Shown piece by piece: positions 33,901 to 45,367 of a DNA stretch of 64,000 bases. The translations under genes and the position numbers were made by a program. Under the pieces are notes generated by a model, which was not told where the DNA came from, searched no databases, and saw nothing but the letters and a program-made list of their open reading frames with translations. The stretch's first letter is position 1, and every line of letters begins with the position of its first letter. The DNA lies in assembly GCA_001695595.3 (NCBI GenBank), contig MBPM02000041.1, positions 496,001 to 560,000 on the forward strand, written 5' to 3'. Origin of the DNA: Plasmopara viticola. Its lineage: Eukaryota; Oomycota; Peronosporomycetes; Peronosporales; Peronosporaceae.

Positions 33901-33989
33901 CGACTGTAATGTACAGGATGGGGCGAAGCGATGTAAAAGTAGTAAACCTACAAGAAAAAAATCCTGAATCAATCAAAAACAATAAACAT

Positions 33990-34948
33990 AATCGGCACAC
34001 GAGAAAGAGCTAAACGTGCTGCTCTTCTGTCTTGTTTCACGATGAATCTATTGCAGTTAGCGACGTCAAAAGAGTTTTATACATGTCCGGACCGAATGCA
34101 TTATTATTGAATCTATCGTCAATAAACTTTGCACCTTGTTTGGCAAACGGCTGCACCTTTAAGCGTGTTTGTTAGACCAGATTTTGAATCGTTGGGATGC
34201 AAGGAGCAGCCTAGAACTAGTATACTCTGCCGCTTATGGCTCGGTGGGTCAAGTGACTCGATACAACCCTCATGATAACACGATAACGTCGTGGAAAACG
34301 TATTTCCTAATGTTGTTTATCTATGGCGACAGTATCCAACAATTTCTTTCATTCGAGCCTTATGAGTTCGTTAGCACAAGTTGTCACGGTAAATTAATTT
34401 ACCTACTTCGAGCCAATATTTCTCGTGTCGTGTTAGCCCCTCTTAAAAATGCAATGGCTATCGGCGTAAATTACCTTGCTAAACGAACTTCCTTCAGGCA
34501 CCATCTGCCTATTGCGATCGCTATATTAAAACAATTCAGGTACTTTTGGCAAAAGGCGTGGCGGAGTCAAATTGTTATTAGCAAGTGCAGAGCCTGAGAC
34601 AGGATTAGCCCCTATTGATTTGTACAATTTCATGCCGAAGCAAGCAAATTCGACGATGCGGTTTAAGTCCATATCGTGTTTTCTTGTTTATAGTTCGTAC
34701 ATCTTCCAGACAGGCATGTGCTGTCTTTCTCGTTGGAGGATGATCGACGTAATTGTTGGGCAAAAGCTGCAACTTTTTTCAATTGTATCTTTCAATCCAA
34801 AAAACTTCCGAGTTGGAGAAAACTCGAAGATGTAAAATAAAATTAAAAGGGCAGAAGAAGAAGAAGACTTGTATATATGCTTAAATGTTGGATCGAGCAG
34901 GACGTGTGACACTAAGTTTTACATCTTGCAAGTCAGATGCGACATCAC
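33990..34948. repeat. Duplicated block (mate about 29200-30290)
   Basis: Shares with 29260-30290: GTGCTGnTCTTCTGTCTTG, a C-rich GATAACACGATnACGTCGTGGA segment, AGCCAATATTTnTCnTG, TTTTGGCnAAAGGCGTGG, and GCTGGATCGA. The plus frame 34169-34597 (142 codons) is not conserved as protein in the mate and is not called a gene. Confidence 0.5.
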
Positions 34949-35308
34949 CTACTGCTCCAGGTATTGCCAAGGCACACGCGCCGGTCCATCGTAATAAACA
35001 GTTAAGAGTGTGCCCGCGACCTCACTTGACTCTTCATACCGACTTACAGATGATCTCTTGAGTATGGGGCGAGAAAAGCGACGTGCACAGTAATAAATCG
35101 CCAGTAGCACAAGAAAGCAAGACATTAGACAAACGTCAATGATCTGAGGTGATAATACAAACATAAGCACATTAAATTTAATTCTTTCTAGCTTTCGAAC
35201 GTACAACGTGGCAAAAGCGCGTGAAAGTATCGCTGTCAAAAGTGTCATCAATGTCGATGTTGATATGGCATTTCTCGTAAGGCGGTGCCCCCAGTAAGTT
35301 GGCTGCAT
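34949..35308 (-). CDS. Putative small membrane protein, divergent from effector D
   Basis: A 119-residue frame starts with ATG at 35306-35308. It has hydrophobic segments at about residues 20-34 (LMTLLTAILSRAFATL) and 58-73 (CLMSCFLVLLAIYYC), a basic stretch, and an acidic to neutral tail (EESSEVAGTLLTVYYDGP). A homologous sequence lies at 51222-51672 beside effector E, with matching GHRxTRNAIS, SCFLVLLAI and TLLTxxxxGP segments and with matching codons upstream of the ATG (SHWR-x-Y-x-SSxRLQxPV), so the true start or an upstream exon may lie farther out, toward 35380. It is transcribed away from effector D, with about 390-460 bases between the starts. Function unknown; I do not recognise the family. 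The protein-level conservation favours a real or recently real gene. Confidence 0.45.
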   Translation of the reverse strand: MQPTYWGHRLTRNAISTSTLMTLLTAILSRAFATLYVRKLERIKFNVLMFVLSPQIIDVCLMSCFLVLLAIYYCARRFSRPILKRSSVSRYEESSEVAGTLLTVYYDGPARVPWQYLEQ

Positions 35309-35526
35309 TACAGGTCTCTGAAGCCGCTTAGAAGAGCTATAGTCACGCCAGTGGCTGCATTGTTATCTAGAGACTCTCAACGGGCACTGTCAAGCTCTAG
35401 CATATTTTCTAATGCTTGTATTATATGGCTTTCAGCAGTAATTGCATGTTTTTTTCTTATTCTTTTCAAGCGAAGATTTTGATGCATTTTGATGGGAACA
35501 GCTTTACACAGATTTTACAAAATATG

Positions 35527-35549
35527 TGTGGCTATAGTTGTAATTTATT
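35527..35549 (+). promoter_or_regulatory. Conserved upstream element of effector D
   Basis: TGTGTGGCTATAGTTGTAAT continues TTA and lies about 220 bases before the ATG of D, in sense orientation. It is a diverged match of the element before B, A and E. Confidence 0.4.
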
Positions 35550-35705
35550 GAGGACTTTGTACCCTAGTTTGCCTTGGCAGTTTCCTCCCAAGTAGGTAGA
35601 ATGCATCGTTAAGGATCAAAACGTGTGCTGTCCAACATATTGTATAAGGAAGACCTTGACTGACACGCGTACTCACTTACTCTGCCTAGCGTTGCAATTT
35701 TCGGC

Positions 35706-35724
35706 TTTGCTCTCCAATTTTTGG
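35706..35724 (+). promoter_or_regulatory. Putative core promoter/initiator of effector D
   Basis: TTTGCTCTCCAATTTTTGG lies 46-64 bases before the ATG, the best match in the window to an oomycete initiator plus flanking promoter region (GCTC-N5-CAATTT). Confidence 0.5.
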
Positions 35725-35769
35725 CTAGTGAGTGTATCGCAAACTCGCGTCACAATTAAGCAGAAGATC

Positions 35770-38027
35770 ATGCGGCTTTGCTACTTGCGCATGACTCTTC
35801 TCACCAGTGTCATCGCTGCAAAGGCAGTGACTGACACAGTAAGACGAATATTGAATTGACCGCCTCACGTGCGGCGTCTTCGCCCACATCTTTCCGTGAC
35901 GATTTGGCTGCGTCAGCGATCACAGAGACTCAGCGAGCCGATGACGAAGACAGGGGATGGATGCCAGTACCACAATTTGCTAAACTATTGGGAAAGGATC
36001 CATATTGTAAAGCCGTGAAAGGTTTGAAGGGTCATGGCTTTGACAACTACGTCGAAAAAGGAATTACGCCGAAAGCTGTCTACGATATACTGGATTTAAG
36101 CAACCCACATTATGCATTCTTATCTCACATCCGGTGGATTGACTGGATCTTCTTACACTTTCAACTTGGCCGTTTCTTTGGAGAAAATGAATACGAATTT
36201 ATAATTGCGGCAATGTCGGTCACATACGGTCCCGAAGCATTGTCTGATAAGTTACTTTGTGCGGTCCAAAACAAACAAACAAAACCTTTCGCTATGAAAC
36301 TGATTGATGTCGCCAGCAAGCACATCAAGAGTCGGGTTTTCAAAAAGTTGCCTCAGCTCGAGAGAGAACTGCCTCTGCAGAAACAACATTCGGCAGGAAG
36401 TAATGACGAGACTCCACGGGGTCGTATTGACGCGTACTTGAAAAAGCACGTCACATATAAAAGGTTAGATAAGAGGAAGTTTCACATTTTGACCAGCTAC
36501 CTGAGTGTTCTGTTTAACAAGGACCACGCTGTCGGCAGTGAACAAAATGCCGCCAACAAAAGTTATAAGGATGCTGCTTTACTTAACCGTCTACTTTCGT
36601 TGGATAATTTCCAACATCAGGTGTTTATTGAGAGTTTGGCGTCAATTTATCTGGAAGTAAACGTACCCCCGTCCAAAATCGTGTCCATGCTGGTGCAGGA
36701 TGTACCCGAAGCTGATCAATTTACCACCCTCTTCTCGAAAAGTTCGTCAAGGAGCTTCTGGCTGCACTACCTAGAACGGTACAGTGAACGCAATCACAAA
36801 AAAGAACTCACGCACATCGATTTCGAGCAGCTATTGCGAATGCTAAATGGCATAGAGATGGAAACGAAGGAGCCAAATAGTGCTTTGAGTGACACGGCAA
36901 TAAGCACCTGGTTGAAGGTGCTGACTGCACCGCACATCAAGCACCTCCAGACGAGTCAGAATTTTCGAGATAAAATAATGTCGATGTGGAGAGATGGCGG
37001 AATACTCCCGTCTAAGATCGTGTCTGCTCTGATGCTCGATGAGGCGAAAGAGAAGTGCTTCACAATTCTATTTCTAAATGAGGTTGCAAGAAGCTTTTGG
37101 GAACGCTACTTTGAGCAATTCATTCAGATAAACTCTAATAATGCGGAGATGATGCAATCTGCGACTACCGATTTTGAACGGCTTGTGAAAACGCTATTTG
37201 CGGTGGCAAAGCAAAAGTCGCTTGCAGCTAAAAAATACGTAGCGTACACCTCTATTCTTAAGATGCTGATTTCACCGAACTCTGCCCATCTCAGCTCGAG
37301 CCATGAACATGCGATAGAGTTGATTTCGATCTTGTGGCTGGATAGAACACTCCCGTCCAAAGTTTTGTCCATGCTGATGCACGGTGAAGCTGAGGCTGAC
37401 AAGTTCAAAATTCTTTTTGTCAATAAGTTGTCGAAAAGCTTCTGGGTGCGCTACCTAAAATTGTACTTCAAATACAGTTTTGATGTCGAGGACTTTGCGA
37501 GCACCGCAAGAACCGAGTTCCACAAGCTACTGATCATGCTGCATGCGGTGGGAGTGCAAGAGGTAGCTAAAGTTGACAAACACATGGTGAGTAGCACCAT
37601 TCTTAAGATATTAGTTGCACCAGAGATCGCAACGATCGTTGATTTTAGGTATTTGGAAAAGATGGTATTGACCTGGTTGAAGAAAAGGATACCCCCATCC
37701 GATGTTGTGTCGATGCTGGTGCTTGAAGAAGAGGAAACTGATTATTTCAAGATACTGTTTACGAATACGCCGAGCTCGACGCTGTGGGAGGACTACACGA
37801 CGTCGTTTCACGCGGACGCTTCACCTCAACAAAAGCATATGATGTCGACGCTCATCGATGCCTTTGGTGACGAGAATCTAGAAAGAATTTTTACAGCGGC
37901 GTTAACAGTCGAGGCAACGAGCAAGAAGGCGAAATCTCTTCTTGATCAATTCGAGTGGCAGGAGCATGAACCGCCATTCTCGAATGGTATTTCGCAAATG
38001 CATAGAAGCAAGAAGAATTTAAGTTAG
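35770..38027 (+). CDS. Secreted multi-module WY/LWY effector, copy D (frame break or intron after signal peptide)
   Basis: The ATG at 35770 opens a signal peptide of the family type (23 codons to 35838). The frame then stops at about 35855, while the body is open in another frame from about 35856 to the stop at 38025-38027 (about 720 codons). By alignment with copy B, one base is missing between 35838 and 35856. Alternatively, GTAAGA at 35839 and ACTCAG ending at 35933 would bound a 95-base intron that restores the phase and removes the RDDL segment but keeps DDEDR. Body: RDDL then DDEDR; N-terminal module WIDWIFLHFQL; second module FHILTSYLSVLFNKDHAVG; four modules of about 114 residues with FWLHYLERY, FWERYFEQF, FWVRYLKLY and LWEDYTTSF cores; and a typical WY end (FGDENLERIFTAAL then a terminal W). 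It lies head to head with pseudogene C. Family identity is strong, expressed form uncertain. Confidence 0.82.
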
Positions 38028-40540
38028 CGCTCAAGCGCTACTTTGTATTCAAGCACCGTAATTTTGATCGGCTAAAATATAGCTTTTGTGGCTAAATCTC
38101 TATTGTAGGTCAACAATAGGGTGTGTTAAGGTGGCCTTATTTGCGCGCATTTAAAGGGTGAAGTAATAAAATACGATGCAAGCATCTAATTTTTGCCTGA
38201 TCTTGCAGTGGCAACAGCAGAACCTGGATTTGATCAGTGCATCTAATCCTATTTATGTATGATGCGTATTGTGAACCATTTTCTCGAGCGAGACTCAATG
38301 GAACGAGAATTTTTTTGCGACGACACGCAAAATTACGGCTACGACAAGATGGAGCTTTTGTACGATATTCAATTCCATTTTTGATCGACGGATTGACACT
38401 GCTTTACGACTTAAGCAGTGTCTGCTTGAGCGCAATAAAGGAGAATATATTTTCACCACGTCTCTACTTTGAGCACAAAAAGTTTAATTAGTATCAGCTG
38501 AGAAATCATAGGGCTATGCTGAAGCAGAACTTAATTTCCAAAAGAGTAGATACCGTTGTCTGCCCAATGCTAGGTATGTATCTTCTACAAATTTAACATC
38601 TAGTGTAACATATTCATAAGCTTAGCTCACAAGACAATACAATTCAGGTGAATCTAGCGAAGGGATTGATTTCGATGTAGAGGCGCCTATTGAAGCCGAA
38701 TTGATTGTCTCCGGTGCTGAATTGATCATCGTTGATAACTCAGTTGACCCGCAGTATTTGCTATTGCTTCATTATTCTCATCACCAGATCGACTTTACGA
38801 AATAGAGCCAACTATCTCCTCCCTTGTTGAATTAAAAACAACTTTTAAGTGGAAGTATATACAACGGGTGGTAACACGAAGCCAAGATTTTGCGGTTAAA
38901 GCTGGCTGTCCAGCGATAAGTGGCAAAACTTAATGTACGAATTTATATGGTCGAGCGCGTTTCCATTTTCAATGGACCATGCTAGGTATCGTTTGTGTAA
39001 GATTTTGCCGTGTGTTCTCTGGCTGCGAAATTGTTGGACGGATGCGGGGCATGTAGTGAAGGGCTTTGTAGAAAGCAAAGCAGCTATGCACCTCATTATG
39101 CTCTAAATTATGAGATAACATCCGAGACGGGACAAGACCGTCCAGCAATGAAGCAAAAAGAAGTGTTGTGACCACTTATCCAGAAAGGCAAGAGATCAAA
39201 GGTTGTAATTTAATTCAAACCACCACTTGATCTGATTTTGCGTACCCCTTTCAAGTATTGGCCTATTTGACATACTAGCTTTATTTTTCAGCAATCCTCG
39301 ATTGTATTATGTGCTTACCACACGACGAAGTAATGCATGCTGTATAGTCAGAACAAGGGAATGTTAAAAGAAAATTTCCCTCCAGGTAGATCTTTGTTTT
39401 TAACATGGAAAACAGCTTGTAGACCCTCTTATCACCTTGGCACTAAAAAAGAACGCCGGTATTTCTTCTGGTCGTTTTTTAGTTCAACTGGTATTGTAAA
39501 TTTGCTTCACTCAACGTAACGCAATTCTATCCCATTTTTCTTGTCGACACCGTGATTTCACTGCTTTTAGGCTCTCTCACTGACTGAAACAAACTAATCC
39601 ACTGCAAGTGTAATCCCTAGATTGGCTGATGTCTGTAAATTAGTTTTATTTTTAATCCTACCTGCCGTGGCGGAACTGCGCGAGCTGCGCTACGGCTAGC
39701 ACCAGCCAATTTTCTAAGTTGCACTGGCTATTTACAGTATATCAATAATAGTATCAATAGCAGTTATGGCAGTATTCACAATTGTTGAGCCTAGTATCTT
39801 TAATATACGATATCCTATGATGTAATGAGCATCGTGAAAATGCTCTCACAGATTAATGGCTTTTGGGCTTGGCTAAAGCACGCTTATTAAAAAGTGTTTG
39901 GCCTCACAATTTTGTCAAAGCACACTTATGATCTCACAATCTTGTTTAAGAACACCTACAAAACAAATTTAAGCCATAGAAATCCAAGACGTGATTCGCA
40001 AAAGAATCCTTAAAAGACGCTGACTCATCTACGTCGTTAGGCGTCAGAACTTTTTATGCCTTCCGTATTTTTCGCGAAGGTGTGCCCACCTATCCTTTCT
40101 ATCAAAGAATTAAAGCACACAATATAAATGGATCCATAACTCACCAAAGCCCTGCTGTGTACTATAAGGGAAAAGCACCTATGCCCTCCTCCCACCAATC
40201 AGTCGATGGTTCGTGATCTGCCAGCTTTCAACCAGGCCATAGATGTCCATGTCAAAGATAAATCATTCCCTGCACTGTAGAGATCTTACAATTGTGTCCA
40301 TGTCGAGTTTTACCAAGGAATGTTCAATTGAATCCATTAGAAAAGGCAACCTGTACCCAAAAGTCTTTTTCCATTTTCTCAATGCCTTAGCAGCCTATTT
40401 AAGCCAAACGCATTCTTAAACAGCCCGCAAACTTTTTCGACGCACTAAAGCTCACCATTACTCGAAATGCTTTCCCAAAGCCTCGTACGTTCGCTGGATT
40501 CATCAGCATTTCACTGCTGTTGGATTTTCCTAAAAAAGTT
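38028..40540. other. 3' flank of D and spacer without a supportable gene
   Basis: The first 70 bases resemble the 3' flank of copy B. 38120-38160 carries a GTGGCCTTATTTG segment distantly like the upstream element but with no start nearby. No gene, RNA or complete element was recognised in the rest; frames are short and interrupted. Confidence 0.35.
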
Positions 40541-42560
40541 GTCAACATTTCAAGGGCCTCGATCCCATTGTGTGTATCAACCATAGGAGACTTTGTTTCT
40601 TCCTAGCACATTTACTAGTGGTCGGCCATTCTTGGGCTGTGAGATCGTGGCTTCCGCAAAAAAAATTCTGTGTACAAGGGCGAGACAAAGACTTATGTCT
40701 GCTCCCTCCAAAGAACGCAAGTTTTTCTTTCTTTTGCATTTTTGTCGAAAGAAAGTCACAAAATTTGCACGCACGAAATGAGTAGGTAACGTATCGAATA
40801 TACCGACGTCTCCACGAAGGTAGGCGTGACGACATCTGTTAGTGCTGCCTTCGCAGGAACCATAGGTTGATGGTCGTAGGACACTGAAGACGCTAACGAT
40901 GGCGTTCGTAATGCAGCTTGGGTAGTTCAGCGTGAAAGTATCAACTGCGGGTAACGAAACATCGCAAGCAGGTATTGTTGGCCTTCAAGGCAGGGCGATT
41001 CTTAATGAACGGGTAGCATAGCCTTGTAAGAAAAAACAGTAATGCGGTAGTAAATCGATCCCTTGAATTCACAAACGATCACGCGGAGGACGAACAACTT
41101 TAATTACAAAAAAATAATTAAACAACTGATGGCTGGTGCACTTTGATCAAAACGATTACTAGAGGTGTCGAAGTTACTGTTTCTCATAGAACTCGGAGCG
41201 ACTGATTTCTTGGCTGAGCAAAAATCCAATCATATCTCGGGTGTGATACTTATATAAATCCACTACTCCTCTTCGGAATAAAAAGCATCCACAATTTGAG
41301 ATAAAGGTGTAATCATTCAGCTTTATAGGCAGTGTACGTGGCAAGAGATCATGGAGACTTTGTAGAGTTCAAACGATCCAATTCATCAGATACTATAAGA
41401 ATACTTGGTTGCGGACCGCCATTAAAACTCTTTGGATAGAGGAGTGAAGCTGTATCACTCGACAATCGCAATCGACAAGAGAGAAACTAAGCTCATTTAT
41501 GTTTGACATGCCAAAAAAAGGAAAGATGCTATCGTCAAGATTCTAATTTCCCGCGCTTTACGTCGACTTTTTGTACCCTGAACCGAACGAATATTAGCGA
41601 CTAGAGCAATGCACTTCAATGAAAACGTACTGTTTTTCATAGCATGTCCGGGTAAGTTGTATAGTGGTGCACTCGATTTGAATGACTGCTACTACTAAAT
41701 TAAACAGCAAGAAACAGATATTTCGCGTAGAAAATCTAGCGATATAAAATGGATGTAGCTTGTGATGTCACAAAAGTTATTTGATATGATATGTATATGC
41801 GTCATTCTACCGGTGACCTTAAATAAGCACCTAAAATAGTGCCGCATTTCCGCAGAAATTTTAATCCATTGAGATATTCATAAAAAAAAGGATTGTTTGT
41901 AGCCCGGTGTAAATACCGTATTGTGCGCCAGACTTACTGCTTTATTAAGATTTTTTCTCGATCAAAGCGAAAAAGATCAATCCCGAATAACAACCTCACC
42001 CAATGAGACTTAAATTATTTCCAATAGGAGAGAGGTGAGCATCCATCACTCTTTCAGACTTGGTCAAACCATTGACCGAACGGACCCCGAAGAAGAGTGA
42101 CTGTTGAAGGGGCCCTTTAAGAGGCCACAAGAAGGCGAATTTGACACCAATAAGTATTATCATATCAAAACGCTCTTTGCATCAGCAAAAAAAGGCTGAA
42201 TCTGCGTCGCACCTGGCAAATTGAAAGCGATGTATCCGCTTGACTAAAGACATTGGTGAAAGAAATTACGACGAGAAAGTACGCCTACCGTCCTTCTTCG
42301 CACGATAGCTTCCGGCTTTAGATAGTGAAATCGGGTAGCACTCGTCAGATTGTTTACCCTCCAAGGCTACAGAGAAGCCGAGCATTTATGCAGCATTGTC
42401 AAAAATAGCTTTATTACTAAAAGGCAAGCTTAAAGTGGCTTTAAACTTGGTGTCGGACTCACCGGCAATGCGAACGGCCTCACCCTCGAAGCGAGGGGGC
42501 CATAAATTCTTCCGAAAACCAATTTCTGAATCAGATTCCTTTTTAAAGATGTTAGCACTA
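40541..42560. repeat. Repeat family R3, long copy (inverted mate 52305-54200)
   Basis: Read on the minus strand it follows 52305-54200: GCCTTGAAGGCCAAnAATACCTGC near 40965, GTGATCGTT near 41080, CCGAAGAGG with GGATGC near 41280, CACCACTATA near 41660, and the plus-strand GTAAGCTT-GGCTTTAAACTTG segment at 42420-42450. Part also matches 45840-46230 and 44880-44960. Minus frame 40542-40835 (97 codons) matches 53980-54150 only loosely. Probably an old retrotransposon; class not determined. Confidence 0.45.
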
Positions 42561-42863
42561 AAAAGAAGAGACTATAGTCAGAGTGAAAATAATGGCACAT
42601 TCTACGGGCGGGCTCGATCACCAGTAGCATCAACGCAGTGGGCGAAGAGCTTTGCAATTCAGCATTTTTGCAAGTCGCCGTCGAGTAGGCCACTCTTCCA
42701 TAAGAACTTATTTGATGAAGAAGAGATGAATTTTTCAGATGCGTATTACCTGAAAAATGCAGATAATGGCAGCAAGCAGTTGGCACATCTGCTTCGCACG
42801 CCGCGAGTGCCCCTGAGTGTCACTTATTGCCTGAAGTGTACGCAAGGAACCTTGTTAAAATAG
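42396..42863 (+). CDS. Hypothetical frame of repeat family R3
   Basis: A plus frame of 155 codons whose first third (KIALLLKGKLKVALNLVSDS, then PAMRTASPSKRGG) is matched by the minus frame 52305-52526 (KTALPLKSKLGKALNLLPDS) and, in broken form, at 24330-24420. The remainder is basic and serine-rich with no recognised domain. The first codon used here is not clearly a start. Probably a fragment of a transposon coding region, not a cellular gene. Confidence 0.25.
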   Translation: MSKIALLLKGKLKVALNLVSDSPAMRTASPSKRGGHKFFRKPISESDSFLKMLALKRRDYSQSENNGTFYGRARSPVASTQWAKSFAIQHFCKSPSSRPLFHKNLFDEEEMNFSDAYYLKNADNGSKQLAHLLRTPRVPLSVTYCLKCTQGTLLK

Positions 42864-45043
42864 AGTCGATGTTCATTTGCAAATATAGGACGTCTATGCT
42901 AGTGTTCAGAATGCAACATCAATATACTTATTTAAGATCTCACTCAGCGTCATTTAAAGCTCGAAGACAAGAGAGGTCTAAGGATATCATTGAGTTCTCC
43001 CACTGCGGGGTCACGAAAACCCAGTATGTTATACTATTTATTGGTATTACCATATTATACAGGTAAAGTTGCGAACATTGAAAAAGTTAGAACTTAGTAG
43101 AAAGAAACGGAACAAGGTCTAACGCTCAACCCTCAGGGTATATCGGTAGAAATTACTATGCCATGAAATAGTTGAAGGGTATTTACTTCGCTCATCGTAC
43201 TTTTTATAATCTAGCTCACTTTAAAAACAATAACATTTAATTTAACTTAAAATTGCAGCTAATGCTATCTCTGAGAGCCAAGAAAATGCGATCTGAGGCT
43301 CGTTTTTGTCCTTCGTATAGAGTGTAGAGCAGAGGTCTGAACCCACACTATCTTTAACAGCAGTCCCGCTGCACACGGCAGCACTTGCAGTCAATCATCC
43401 CTAAGTCTTAAACGATATCTCTGTGGGGTGAAGTGGTATGCTCATTTGTTTCGAGGTATGCAAGCCGACTTGGATAAGCTTCAGTTAGAAGGGGTGCCGC
43501 ATATGGTTGCACAAGAACTAGATTCGATCAGTGCGCGTCTTGAGATGCCCCGGCTTTTGGATAGGCCTTGCTAATATATTTTTTCCAGATCACGACCAAG
43601 TCTTTGCCAACGTCGTGGGCGCCAAATGTTGATGGTCCGCCCAAGCCATAGCCGCTCGATGCACCCGATCACGTCGAAAGGAAGTGCAGATTCTATTGCC
43701 CTGGATTGAAGAGCCGAAAACGTATGAAGCCCGCAATGTTGTGAATGGAGCAGTCGCAAATTGGCTATGGTCACCAAGAAGCTCGGCGGATGTGTACACG
43801 TGAAAGCACGCAAAATACCGTTGCTAAGAAACTTAGTTGAGCTAAAGTGTCAGCTGCTGCAAATATTTTTAATCTTCAGTTCTGCGGTCGCGCTTCTTGC
43901 AACCAGAAACAGCACACTCACCAAAGTCCTGCTTTGCGAGATGGCTAACTGCAACAGCCCTGCCCAATTATGTCATCTATGACATGCAACAAGTGTTGTA
44001 GTACTGGTCAGAGGCTTCTGTGTCAAGACCACAATTCGATACCTTGTACAGAACTTCCTATCTGACGCCTCAGCAAGAGGTATTATGACTGACTTAGCAG
44101 ATGCAAACGTCCTCATATGAATAAAATACCCAGCGATTAGATTTTAGGATTTTAAAAGAACAGAGTCCTATATTGAACACGGACAAAAAAAATTGCTTAC
44201 ATATGTAACGTGGCTAGAAACATATGAGCTTTAATGGTATAACCAAAATTGACTCGATTTTGTTGCTCTACTAGAAAGCGTAACTCAATCTTTATCGGCT
44301 CACCACGGCTGTTCGCGGGCATGCAATGATTCTAGGAGCGCCTTTATCCATAGCCTCCTGCACAGCCTTTGCTAGTTTCTCCTTCGAACTCTCAGCACTA
44401 AGCCCCTTGGACAAACTCCATCATGAGGACTCAAAAATTGGCGTGCTAGGAACTTAAGCAATTCTAAAATTTGATAAAAAAAGTCGATCGTAAACATGGA
44501 CAGCATATGCACCAAATCACCACAATTGTGAGCCGATAGACTATCAATGGCTAAAATTTGCGCCTAACGCATGGATAGGGTTCACACATTTTCTTCAGTT
44601 GCTTTCCAGCTAGGCATTCAAAAATACTATTTTTTGACTTAAATATAGGAGAAAAGTACAAAAGAACTGTATGCATGACGCACGAAAGGCACTCAATCGG
44701 TATTCATACCAAGTTAGACACTGAGTTATTAAAAAAAGACATTTTAAGGGGATAAATTCCCTGCAAAAAAGTGCGGCAGAAAAATTAGGCGCTTATCAAA
44801 TTTAACGGTAGAACCAAGCATTTAAGCATTGAATTGAAAAAAATGAATCACATCGCAAGCTGATAACAGATTATACTGCTAGATGTACTAACCGCTGTGG
44901 ATACAACTGACTAGTCCAATTAAAATTCAGTAGTATCCATCTTTCAAGTCCAGGCAAAACATGCGTTTAAGCAACACGATTTCATTTATTTGAGTGTTTC
45001 TGAAGATACCGCTGCACTGTTTACTCGCTGTAGGTATGAGCCT
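42864..45043. other. Spacer, partly R3-related
   Basis: No gene recognised. 44700-44960 resembles 52860-53100 (GCGGCAGnAAA, GCGCTTnTCAAAT, AACGGTAGAA, and TCTTTCAAGTCCAG/CGTTCAAATCCAG segments). The overlapping short frames at 43571-43813 on the minus strand are not supported by any motif. Confidence 0.35.
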
Positions 45044-45367
45044 GTAATGTAATGTAGTACGTTATCGCGTTGCCAAGTTATGCACGTGCTAGGCTCAGTC
45101 TGGCTAGTCCACGGCATAGAGTGGTGTCCGCATACGTCGGGTCTCGTTCGCCGGGCAGTGCAGCCAGCACCGAGGTCGTGAGGGTCTTCCATTATTTTAT
45201 CTAGCTCTGACTTGGTAAGAGCCCAGGTGGCGCCCGGTGCTGGAGACCGTCGCGTCGAGGATGAGACTCGTTAGAGACCTGCAGAGGCCGAGAGCACCTG
45301 CCCGAAGCGCGCGAGCATTAAGCCCCCGCGCTTGGTAGGAGGGCGTCACCCCAACCTTTTCCAAGCT
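45044..45367 (-). mobile_element. Short non-autonomous LINE derivative (SINE-like), copy 2, with target-site duplication
   Basis: About 324 bases with the same three-piece structure and junctions as 6774-7100. GGTATGAGCCT is present on both sides (45033-45043 and 45368-45378), an 11-base target-site duplication expected of target-primed reverse transcription. The 3' tail (ACATTACATTAC on the minus strand) matches the LINE at 16074-17245. Confidence 0.85.

Noticed and set aside
34169..34597. 142-codon plus frame in the C/D interval
   Set aside because: The duplicated mate at 29560-29950 matches at DNA level but is broken in this frame; no recognised domain.
42430..42786. 118-codon minus frame opposite 42396-42863
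   Set aside because: No motif and no support in the other R3 copies; antisense shadow.
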